Program-made: the position numbers and the translations under genes
Notes under the pieces: generated by a model
The model's input: only the letters and a program-made list of their open reading frames with translations
What the model was told of the DNA's origin: nothing
Database searches by the model: none
In this document: piece after piece, positions 1 to 5,218 of the stretch
Layout of the letters: each line of letters begins with the position of its first letter
Position numbering within the stretch: the first letter of the stretch is position 1
From: an uncultured Collinsella sp.
GTDB lineage: Bacteria; Actinomycetota; Coriobacteriia; Coriobacteriales; Coriobacteriaceae
Assembly (NCBI GenBank): GCA_902493915.1
Contig: CABUQY010000095.1
Span: 1-5,703 of the forward strand
Reading direction: 5' to 3'
Length of the DNA: 5,703 bases

Positions 1-1001
1 CCGGCGGCGAACAGCTGGCTGGCGTTCATGCCGCCCATGCCACCTGCCATGCCCATGCCCATAAAGCCTGCCATCGCGCCGTTGGGGTTGGCGGCTGCCG
101 CGCGCATCGCATCGCTCTGGGCGCTGGCGATGTTGGCTGCCGCCATGGTGGGATCGCGCATGACCGCGGCTTTCTGCAGGTCCTTGATCATCTGCTCGTC
201 TTCTTGCGAGGCGGCGATGGAGTTGACGCCAAAGCTTACGATCTCAACGCCGCGCAGGTCACGCCAGTCGGCAGAGAGGACCTCGTTGAGCGCGCGGGCG
301 AGCTCGGTGGTGTGACCGGGGATGGCGCTGTAACGGATGCCCATCTCCGAGATCTTGGCAAAGGCGGGCTGCAGGGCGGTGAGCAGCTCGGACTTAAGCT
401 GGCTGTCGATCTTATCGCGCGTGTAGCTATCGGTCACGTTGCCGCACACGTTGGTGTAGAACAGCAGCGGGTTGGTGATACGGTACGAATACTCGCCGTT
501 GCAGCGCACGGAGATGTCAACGTCGAGGCCAATGTTGTTGTCGACCACGCGGAAGGGCACGGGCGAGGCGGTGCCGTACTTGTTGCCGATAATCTCCTTG
601 GTGTTGATGAAGTAGACGCGCTGGTCCTTGCCCGCATCGCCGCCAAAGGTAAAGCGGCTGCCGATATTGGCGAAGGTCTCCTTGATGGAGTCGCCCAGAT
701 TGCCGCTAAAGACGCTCGGCTCGCTGCCGGTGTCAAAGACAAACTCGCCGGGCTCCAGCGCGACCTCGATGATCTTGCCGTTTTGCACCACGAGCATGCC
801 CTGGCCATCGTTGACGGCGATGACGGAGCCGTTTGAGATGACGTTGTCCTCGCCGCGCGTGTTGGAGCTGCGGCCACCGGTGCGCTTGACGCCCTTGCAG
901 GCCAAGACGTCAGCGGGCATCGATTCGCAATAGATAAATTCCTTCCACTGGTCGGCCATGACGCCGCCGGCAGCTCCCAATCCAGCTTTCAAGAGTCCCA
1001 T
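1..1001 (-). CDS. SPFH-domain protein, YdjI-like (COG4260, 'virion core protein'-like), 3'-truncated by window edge
   Basis: The minus-strand frame is open from ATG 1001-999 to base 1, giving 333 complete codons without a stop; the C-terminus lies outside the window. The protein begins MGLLKAGLGAAGGVMADQWK. Residues about 20-270 match the SPFH/YdjI family as I know it: an early EFIYCESMP stretch, a beta-rich section (GQGMLVVQNGKIIEV, then EPGEFVFDTGSEPS), FGGDAGKDQRVYFINTKEI, and a helical part with LTALQPAFAKISEMGI and ALNEVLSADWRDLRGVEIVSFG. Residues 275-333 are Ala/Gly/Met-rich. Family members often end in a zinc ribbon, which would fall beyond the edge. No transmembrane helix is seen. AAAGGA ends 8 bases before this ATG, favouring it over Met15. 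It is the last visible gene of the three-gene run, 48 bases after the zinc-ribbon membrane protein. SPFH proteins form membrane-associated oligomeric scaffolds; the role here is inferred. Confidence 0.88.
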   Translation of the reverse strand, partial: MGLLKAGLGAAGGVMADQWKEFIYCESMPADVLACKGVKRTGGRSSNTRGEDNVISNGSVIAVNDGQGMLVVQNGKIIEVALEPGEFVFDTGSEPSVFSGNLGDSIKETFANIGSRFTFGGDAGKDQRVYFINTKEIIGNKYGTASPVPFRVVDNNIGLDVDISVRCNGEYSYRITNPLLFYTNVCGNVTDSYTRDKIDSQLKSELLTALQPAFAKISEMGIRYSAIPGHTTELARALNEVLSADWRDLRGVEIVSFGVNSIAASQEDEQMIKDLQKAAVMRDPTMAAANIASAQSDAMRAAAANPNGAMAGFMGMGMAGGMGGMNASQLFAA

Positions 1002-1049
1002 GGTGATTTTCCTTTCTCGTCAAAGGTCGGGTGGTATTGGTCAGAATGG

Positions 1050-2372
1050 CTAATCGTCCTTGTTGTCCTTCATGACGACCGAGGTCTCGGTATGGCTAAA
1101 GGTGTCGTGCTTCTCGGTCAGGTCGAGCTCGCCACAGTAGCAATCGGCGTGGGTGGCCTCGTTGGCCGTCTTGAGCTGGCCCACCAGCAGCACGTCTGCG
1201 ATGACCACGATGATCAGCGGCGCGACGATGTTGATGAGGATGCCCTCGATATCAAAGGTGAGGTAATCCGGATCGAAGGCGTTCTCACCCATGAAGAGGA
1301 TCTGGGAGAGGACAAATCCGATCACAAAGAACAGCACCGAGGCGATAGCGAGCTTGGGCTTGGAGCAAGGAAGCTCGCCGACCAAGCGGCCGGTCTGGCC
1401 GTTCATGGCAAACAGGTAGCTCTTGCCGTTCCACGAGGTGGAAAGCATCCACACGGGGAACAGGGCATAGTCGCTGTCTTCCCAGGTGTAGTCGAGCTGC
1501 TTGCTTTCGACCGTGGCATCGTCGTATTCGTCGACGACGGTCTCGCGCAGGGCCGAGATCGTGCTTTCTTCCATACGGCGCTCGGCGCGCGCCTTGCAGG
1601 TCTCGCAGTCCTCGTCGTAACGGTTGGCGATGTAGCCGGGCATATATGCGACCGAGAACGGACGCAGTGCGTCGTAGTCAAACGGCTCGATGGCGTCCAT
1701 GTGGCCGTCGGGCATCTTGGACGATCCGTCGACGGGCACGCGCTTAAACGAGATATTGCCCTTGCGATAGGCATCGTAGTGGTCGGTGGTCGTGACGGTG
1801 CGGTCGGATTCCTCGGTCACGGTCTCGTTGGTCGCGTCAAAGTACACTTCGCCGTCAACGCGGGCACCGTAGAGCCAAAACGGCACGTAGACACCTTGGA
1901 CCTCGTCGATGTGGCTGCCGGTGACAAAGCTCTTGGGCAGCAAGATCTTGCCCTTGTAGTGTTCCTTGAGTGCGGCCGTGACGTCATCGCGCCCGAGCTT
2001 AAATGGAATCACCAGGTCGGGCGAGAAGTCGCCCGAAAGCTGACCGGGCGCTACGGCGGAGTTGCCGCAGTACGGGCAGGTGGTGACAGCGACGGTGCCG
2101 TCGGACACGAGCTCGGCGCCGCACGACGAGCAGATGTAGCCGGCGTTTTGGGCGAGCTCCTGCACCGCGTCGTCGGCGACGGGCTTTGGTGTTGCGGCTG
2201 CGGCATCGGCTTTGGCGTCTGCCTTGTCCTGGCGCTCGCGATAGAGGGCCTCGACTTCTTCGACTTCAAAACGAGAATCGCAGTAGTCGCAGACGAGCTT
2301 TTGCTCGGCGCTTGCAAAATGCAAGGGGCCACCGCAGGCAGGGCACTGATAGTTAACGCTCTCGAAGGCCAT
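1050..2372 (-). CDS. TFIIB-type zinc-ribbon protein with two C-terminal membrane helices (YdjG-like partner of SPFH protein)
   Basis: 440 residues. Two zinc ribbons lie at the N-terminus: C10-x2-C13 with C28-x2-C31, and C81-x2-C84 with C99-x2-C102. They are separated by an acidic, Ala-rich linker (about 38-78). The middle (about 118-330) is a soluble domain with aromatic-rich stretches such as GVYVPFWLYGARVDGEVYFD, PFSVAYMPGYIANRY and YALFPVWMLSTSWNGKSYLF, plus a C256-x2-C259 pair. Two hydrophobic segments follow (about 341-361 and 377-399), then a polar tail with CYC at 411-413. There is no signal peptide, so ribbons and tail are probably cytoplasmic with a short hairpin through the membrane. 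AAAGGA 6 bases before the ATG supports the start. The family is seen in Firmicutes and Actinobacteria beside SPFH and DUF4428 genes. Function is unknown; a membrane anchor or adaptor for the SPFH protein is inferred from the B. subtilis ydjG/ydjH/ydjI analogy. Confidence 0.85.
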   Translation of the reverse strand: MAFESVNYQCPACGGPLHFASAEQKLVCDYCDSRFEVEEVEALYRERQDKADAKADAAAATPKPVADDAVQELAQNAGYICSSCGAELVSDGTVAVTTCPYCGNSAVAPGQLSGDFSPDLVIPFKLGRDDVTAALKEHYKGKILLPKSFVTGSHIDEVQGVYVPFWLYGARVDGEVYFDATNETVTEESDRTVTTTDHYDAYRKGNISFKRVPVDGSSKMPDGHMDAIEPFDYDALRPFSVAYMPGYIANRYDEDCETCKARAERRMEESTISALRETVVDEYDDATVESKQLDYTWEDSDYALFPVWMLSTSWNGKSYLFAMNGQTGRLVGELPCSKPKLAIASVLFFVIGFVLSQILFMGENAFDPDYLTFDIEGILINIVAPLIIVVIADVLLVGQLKTANEATHADCYCGELDLTEKHDTFSHTETSVVMKDNKDD

Positions 2373-2396
2373 GATCGGTCCTTTCGCTGCCGGAGG

Positions 2397-2774
2397 CTAT
2401 GCGCCGATGGCGCCGCCGCAGTATTCGCAGCGCCCACTGGCATCGGGAATGGTGGTGGCTCCGCAGAAGGGGCAGGTGACCGCGGTCTTGGGAGCCTTGG
2501 CGGCCACGACACTGTCGCGCGTTTCCTGGCGCAGCTGCACCAGCGCATCGCGGACTTCGGTTGCCTGGCGCTTGGCCTCGCGGTATTCGATGGAGCCGCG
2601 CTGATCGATGGTGGAGTCGTTCACGCGCAGGTTGATCTCGGTAAAGTACGGCGTGTTGACGTGGATGGTCAGATTAAAGTCGTAATCCAGGTCGTAGCGC
2701 GGCGGGTTGTAGCTCTCGCGCTCGCCGTCCTTGGTCTCGCGATAGATCTCGGTGCGCTGCTCGTCGATATCCAT
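2397..2774 (-). CDS. C-terminal part of the split DUF4428-family protein (zinc ribbon)
   Basis: 125 residues if translation restarts at ATG 2774-2772, 15 bases after the upstream TAG and in the same frame. It holds the rest of the beta-rich domain (PPRYDLDYDFNLTIHVNTPY, TEINLRVNDSTI), a charged helix (about 63-90, EYREAKRQATEVRDALVQLR) and a zinc ribbon C101-x2-C104 / C116-x2-C119 in CPFCGATTIPDASGRCEYCG. No Shine-Dalgarno at a usable distance precedes this ATG; the only AGG lies within the stop-codon context about 14 bases away. Independent translation is therefore doubtful except by re-initiation after the TAG. I take the ATG to be an internal methionine of the ancestral protein. The stop at 2399-2397 is 24 bases before the next gene. 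Confidence 0.5.
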   Translation of the reverse strand: MDIDEQRTEIYRETKDGERESYNPPRYDLDYDFNLTIHVNTPYFTEINLRVNDSTIDQRGSIEYREAKRQATEVRDALVQLRQETRDSVVAAKAPKTAVTCPFCGATTIPDASGRCEYCGGAIGA

Positions 2775-2789
2775 ATCGCAGCCGAGTAC

Positions 2790-3134
2790 CTACGAGAACT
2801 CGATGATGTCGGGATTGGCGTCGCGCCAGCGGCTCTGCGAAGTGATGATCAGCAGGCCCGCGTCCTCATCGAGCATAATATTGGTGCGCCCGGCAGAAAG
2901 CGTGCGCGTGGGGTTGAACGAAGACAGGCGCTCGGCGTTGGCCTCGCGGTAGGCGAGTTGCTCACGGATATCGTCCGCGGTGCTGGAGCGATAGCCGTGA
3001 AAGTAGGGGGAGAGCTTGCCGGCGCACTCTTTGCACAGGTAGCCTTCATTGATTTTTGTCTTACCTAGAAGTCCCAGCTCGGTACCGCAAATCGCGCACT
3101 CTTTCTTCTCGAACATCTTGTCAAAGAAGCCCAT
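2790..3134 (-). CDS. DUF4428 domain protein, N-terminal part as translated up to the TAG
   Basis: 114 residues, the product expected if the TAG is obeyed. Starts MGFFDKMFEKKECAICG. The DUF4428 motif is C13-x2-C16 and C34-x2-C37, with the family-like GLLGKTKINEGYLCKECA between. Residues 50-70 (DDIREQLAYREANAERL) look helical; residues 76-114 begin the beta-rich domain (TNIMLDEDAGLLIITS, ANPDIIEFS) and stop in its middle, so this piece keeps its zinc site but would lack a complete fold. No membrane segment or signal peptide. GGGAGG sits 5 bases before the ATG, a strong Shine-Dalgarno. Role unknown; zinc or protein binding is inferred from the cysteine pairs. Confidence 0.7.
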   Translation of the reverse strand: MGFFDKMFEKKECAICGTELGLLGKTKINEGYLCKECAGKLSPYFHGYRSSTADDIREQLAYREANAERLSSFNPTRTLSAGRTNIMLDEDAGLLIITSQSRWRDANPDIIEFS

Positions 3135-3139
3135 GGCTG

Positions 3140-3182
3140 CCTCCCATCAACTGGTAGCGTGTGTCACTTTTGATGATGGGGG
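3140..3182 (-). promoter_or_regulatory. Shine-Dalgarno of the first operon gene inside a possible leader hairpin
   Basis: On the minus strand GGGAGG (3145-3140) lies 5 bases before the ATG at 3134. The bases UGAUGGG just upstream and overlapping it (3149-3143) are perfectly complementary to CCCAUCA at 3180-3174, with a 24-base loop. In a transcript starting upstream of 3182 this would pair three G of the Shine-Dalgarno. The pairing is seen in the sequence; any effect on translation is inference, and the 7-bp stem with a large loop is modest. Confidence 0.3.
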
Positions 3183-3230
3183 AGTGCGCGATCCTTCGCG
3201 ATACCCAGACGGCTCAAGGAGTCTCCACAA

Positions 3231-3329
3231 CTGGGACACATGGCCCATTTTGACTAGTCGTTGGGGACGTTCTTCGGCCACTCATTGGGGACGTACTTAA
3301 ATGAGTGGTAGTTGGAGACACTCCTGGCC
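3231..3329. repeat. Array of four degenerate TTGGGGAC-type units
   Basis: Plus-strand units begin at about 3231 (CTGGGACACATGGCC), 3261 (TTGGGGACGTTCTT), 3285 (TTGGGGACGTACTT) and 3312 (TTGGAGACACTCCTGGCC). The middle two agree at 13 of 14 positions; the outer two share GACAC followed by TGGCC. Spacing is 24-30 bases. The outer ends also form an imperfect inverted pair (AGGAGTCTCC at 3217-3226 against GGAGACACTCCT at 3314-3325). No coding function is apparent. From memory, such degenerate GGGGAC/GTCCCC units resemble the noncoding flanks of IS200/REP-associated (Y1) transposases; this was not tested, and no transposase is present in the window. Confidence 0.5.
3278..3308. repeat. Perfect 9-bp inverted repeat (hairpin) within the repeat array
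   Basis: CCACTCATT at 3278-3286 is the exact reverse complement of AATGAGTGG at 3300-3308. The 13-base loop (3287-3299) carries the GGGGACGTACTT core of a repeat unit. Neither side has a T-run, so it is a poor intrinsic terminator. The form is more like a REP or mobile-element end hairpin. Confidence 0.55.
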
Positions 3330-3400
3330 GAGCTAGAGATCGCGCGCGTCCCTTCTGGTCCATGCGGCTCAAAATCGCGGCGTGATGTGGACGGCTGGGG

Positions 3401-3420
3401 TCGAATTGGCAGCATTTCGA
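3401..3420. promoter_or_regulatory. Small inverted repeat TCGAA-N10-TTCGA, possible operator
   Basis: TCGAA (3401-3405) and TTCGA (3416-3420) are exact inverse complements with a 20-base footprint, the usual size of LuxR-family sites. A third TTCGA lies at 3428-3432. The centre is about 60 bases upstream of the start expected from the candidate promoter at 3435-3463, a typical activator position. Five-base arms are weak evidence; binding is inferred only. Confidence 0.2.
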
Positions 3421-3434
3421 GCCTGGCTTCGATA

Positions 3435-3463
3435 TTGAGACTGGTTCTTTATTAAAATAGATT
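3435..3463 (+). promoter_or_regulatory. Candidate sigma-70-type promoter for the LuxR-family gene
   Basis: TTGAGA (3435-3440, five of six matches to TTGACA) is followed by a 17-base spacer and TAGATT (3458-3463, four of six to TATAAT), in the most A/T-rich stretch of the intergenic region. It lies about 30 bases before the ATG at 3494. A better -10 match, TAAAAT at 3453, has no -35 at proper spacing. No equally convincing promoter was found for the divergent minus-strand operon. Confidence 0.4.
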
Positions 3464-3482
3464 TCCAGACAATTGAGCGGCT

Positions 3483-3496
3483 GGGGGTTAACCATG
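3483..3496 (+). promoter_or_regulatory. Ribosome binding site that decides the LuxR-family start
   Basis: GGGGG at 3483-3487 lies 6 bases before ATG 3494. The in-frame upstream TTG at 3473 has no purine-rich sequence before it, and the downstream ATG at 3503 has AGGGG only one base away, which is too close. ATG 3494 is therefore preferred. Confidence 0.55.
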
Positions 3497-5038
3497 AGGG
3501 GCATGGGAGATACAACCGTATATTTGCGTCGGGGCATTCGGGAGATTATATGCCTGGCGCTGTTCTTCTTCACGTTTTTGGCGTGCGAGTATCTTTTTGA
3601 TGTGCGCATGGCCGAGTTCGTGTCTCCGAACGAGGTCGTTATTTATGAGAGCCTTGTCATCGGCGCGAGCGTGATTGGCTTTTTTGTGCGTCCCATTCTG
3701 TACTATCGCCGTCCCCATGCTATCGACGCAACGAGTGACGTCACGGGCGTTTTGCTGGTGGCGGCATTGCTGCTGTTGATTATGGCGGTTCAGGTTGAGG
3801 TGGTAATTGCCGGCGGTTTGGTGGCGTGCTGCGCGCTGGGCTACTGCGGATCGACTGCTCATGCAAATTTTGCGAGGCGCTTTGCGCGAACGCCCTGCTT
3901 GGCGCGCGCCGCCGCACTTTCTTACGCCATGGGCGTTCTGGTGCAGGTGCTCAACCACATGGTGATGCCTGTCGGCATTCCTCAGCAGGCTGTTCTGGTC
4001 GTCTGTGCGATCGCGCAGGTGGCGTTGCTCCACGGTGCCCGACGCGCCAAGCTGCGCGACGAGTCCGATCCCAACTTTGAACCCAGTGCTGCCGGGCTTT
4101 CGGTAGATGCTCTGGAATATGGCGCCAAGTGGCATGACGATCCCGAGGCAAAGGCGGCATTCCGTCGCGCCGTAGTTCGCCTGACCGTGGCGACGGCGTA
4201 TCTTTCCAGCGTATTCGCCGCTCTCAACGCGGGCTTCACGACCCTGCATGCTGTCGGAGCCGTCGATTTGGGCGATTGGCCGCGCCTGCTGCTTGTCGTG
4301 AGCTCGTTGGTCGCTGGCGCACTATTTGACCTGCACGGCCGCTCGTATATGAATATCGGCATGACATGTGCCGCCATACTGTCCACGCTTTCGTTCTTTG
4401 TGCTCATCGTCGATGGCAATGGCGGCAACGAGCTTGCTGCCACGACCATCTTTTATCTTGGCTCGGGCTTTTTCGTGGTGTTCTTTACCACATACTATGC
4501 CGCCGTCTCGCTCTATGCGCGCTGGTCATATTTTTGGCCGTGCATGGGTCGCGTCGTCAACAACGTGTGCTCGATGTTCGTGACGGCGCCGGCAGTGGCG
4601 ATTATCTCGAGTCAAAATGTGCTGGCTGCGGTCGGTGCGGCGCTCGTGATGTTTGTGGGCATTGCGATTACGCTGCTGGGGCAGTTGGGGCAACGAGCCG
4701 ATGATGCCGTGATGCAGGATGGCCTGCCGCTTGCCACCGACGATCTTGGTGGGGATCTTGCGCCCACATGCTCCGACCCCGAGCCCGTGGAGGCAGCGGA
4801 GCTCACGTCCGATGAACGCCTTGATGCCTTCGTCGCCACCTTTGGGCTTACAGAGCGCGAGCGCGATATTCTTGAGGTCTTGGTCGTTTCGGACCAGAGC
4901 GTTCAGGACATCGCCACAACGCTCTTTCTTTCGCGCTCCACGCTCTATCGCCACATTTCCTCGATCAACAAAAAGACCGGTACCGCCTCGCGCGTGGCCC
5001 TCATCAACTTCTTCTGGTCCTGGACACCCAAGGACTAG
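3494..5038 (+). CDS. Membrane-anchored LuxR-family transcriptional regulator (polytopic N-terminus, C-terminal HTH)
   Basis: 514 residues from ATG 3494. The N-terminal ~400 residues hold about ten to twelve hydrophobic segments, for example near 17-35, 48-70, 84-118, 138-157, 164-180, 228-250, 264-280, 285-306, 315-340 and 356-398, with a polar loop at about 183-225. An acidic linker (about 401-440) leads to a LuxR/GerE helix-turn-helix at about 450-508: GLTERERDILEVL, then VQDIATTLFLSRSTLYRHIS and INKKTGTASRVALINFF. The recognition-helix motif reads TLYRHI, close to the usual TVK.HI. Such membrane-domain LuxR proteins are abundant in Coriobacteriia; ligands and targets are mostly unknown. 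No receiver domain is present, so signal sensing probably occurs in the membrane part. It is a single-gene unit, divergent from the SPFH operon and convergent with mgtA, ending in TAG followed by a strong hairpin. It may control itself or the divergent operon; nothing in the sequence proves either. Confidence 0.9.
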   Translation: MRGMGDTTVYLRRGIREIICLALFFFTFLACEYLFDVRMAEFVSPNEVVIYESLVIGASVIGFFVRPILYYRRPHAIDATSDVTGVLLVAALLLLIMAVQVEVVIAGGLVACCALGYCGSTAHANFARRFARTPCLARAAALSYAMGVLVQVLNHMVMPVGIPQQAVLVVCAIAQVALLHGARRAKLRDESDPNFEPSAAGLSVDALEYGAKWHDDPEAKAAFRRAVVRLTVATAYLSSVFAALNAGFTTLHAVGAVDLGDWPRLLLVVSSLVAGALFDLHGRSYMNIGMTCAAILSTLSFFVLIVDGNGGNELAATTIFYLGSGFFVVFFTTYYAAVSLYARWSYFWPCMGRVVNNVCSMFVTAPAVAIISSQNVLAAVGAALVMFVGIAITLLGQLGQRADDAVMQDGLPLATDDLGGDLAPTCSDPEPVEAAELTSDERLDAFVATFGLTERERDILEVLVVSDQSVQDIATTLFLSRSTLYRHISSINKKTGTASRVALINFFWSWTPKD

Positions 5039-5052
5039 CTAATCTCCCAATA

Positions 5053-5119
5053 AGTTGCGGTGGAATAGTCCCTAAATTAAAGTCACGGGGCTTTAAACAG
5101 GAACTATTTCACCGCAACT
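5053..5119. repeat. Long near-perfect inverted repeat between convergent genes (hairpin element; possible terminator)
   Basis: Bases 5053-5069 pair with 5103-5119 over 17 bp with one G-T pair (5063/5109). The stem continues past a C/A mismatch with CCT/AGG (5071-5073, 5099-5101) and, after a small internal loop, TTAAAG/CTTTAA (5077-5082, 5091-5096), closing on the 8-base loop TCACGGGG. It starts 15 bases after the LuxR-family stop and ends 100 bases after the mgtA stop on the other strand. It lacks a proper U-run on either strand (plus side is followed by G8; minus side by TTATT), so it is not a textbook terminator, although a stem this strong could still end both transcripts. It may instead be a dispersed MITE-like repeat. 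Confidence 0.6.
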
Positions 5120-5122
5120 GCT

Positions 5123-5200
5123 GGGGGGGGATAGACTGCGGCGGCAGAGGCAACGGCAGCGGCGTTGGCAGCTGTGGTAGTGGCAACGGCAGCTGGCAGG
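5123..5200. repeat. G8 tract and GGCARC low-complexity sequence
   Basis: A run of eight G (5123-5130) is followed by about 65 bases of GGCARC-like triplet-patterned sequence. GGCAACGGCAGC occurs exactly twice (5149-5160 and 5182-5193), with a diverged copy, GGCGTTGGCAGC, at 5161-5172. Reading frames through it give Gly-rich, Leu-Pro-rich or Ala-rich strings, none with a start and Shine-Dalgarno, so I call it noncoding. It lies just past the mgtA stop. It may be the decayed end of a repeat or of a former gene. Confidence 0.45.
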
Positions 5201-5218
5201 GTGTTTTCCGTCTACTTG

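Larger units (their letters stand above)
2397..3134 (-). pseudogene. DUF4428/zinc-ribbon protein gene interrupted by an in-frame TAG
   Basis: From ATG 3134-3132 one frame runs to TAG 2399-2397, 246 codons, broken only by TAG at 2792-2790 (codon 115). Codons after the stop read V-L-G-C-D-M-D-I-D-E without any frame change. In homologues I recall, the sequence before the stop (ANPDIIEFS) and after it (GCDMDIDE) are contiguous, joined by a short Q-V-T-like linker. A single CAG-to-TAG change (plus-strand base 2792 A instead of G) would explain it. Restored, the protein has an N-terminal DUF4428 zinc-binding motif, a central beta-rich domain, a charged helix and a C-terminal zinc ribbon. There is no frameshift and no other decay, so the change is recent, a sequencing error, or tolerated. 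First gene of the operon-like run; the next gene starts 24 bases downstream. Confidence 0.75.

Noticed and set aside
204..836. Open frames opposite or out of frame with the SPFH gene (204-836 plus, 434-877 minus)
   Set aside because: The SPFH family match and Shine-Dalgarno identify the minus frame from 1001; these frames show only biased composition.
2790..2792. Genome-wide TAG recoding to glutamine (as in some gut phages)
   Set aside because: TAG also ends the zinc-ribbon, LuxR-family and MgtA proteins at their natural C-termini, and the neighbouring genes are bacterial chromosomal types.
1092..3068. Open frame of 658 codons on the plus strand, opposite the operon
   Set aside because: It lies antisense to two genes with clear cysteine motifs and Shine-Dalgarnos, has low-complexity Val/Ala/Gly/Asp/His composition typical of GC-rich antisense frames, and shows no recognisable domain.
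3187..3200. Small CGCGA-TCCT-TCGCG hairpin
   Set aside because: A 5-bp stem in GC-rich sequence is expected by chance; no T-run or relation to a gene end.
3049..3300. 83-codon plus-strand frame through the repeat array
   Set aside because: It begins antisense inside the DUF4428 gene and its end is translation of the repeat units; no Shine-Dalgarno and no domain.
3211..3420. Minus-strand promoter for the operon, such as TTGAGC followed by GGATCG
   Set aside because: The -10 match is too poor; no pair with both good boxes and proper spacing was found.
3488..4249. 253-codon minus-strand frame opposite the LuxR-family gene
   Set aside because: His/Arg/Gln-rich shadow of a membrane-protein gene, with no family features.
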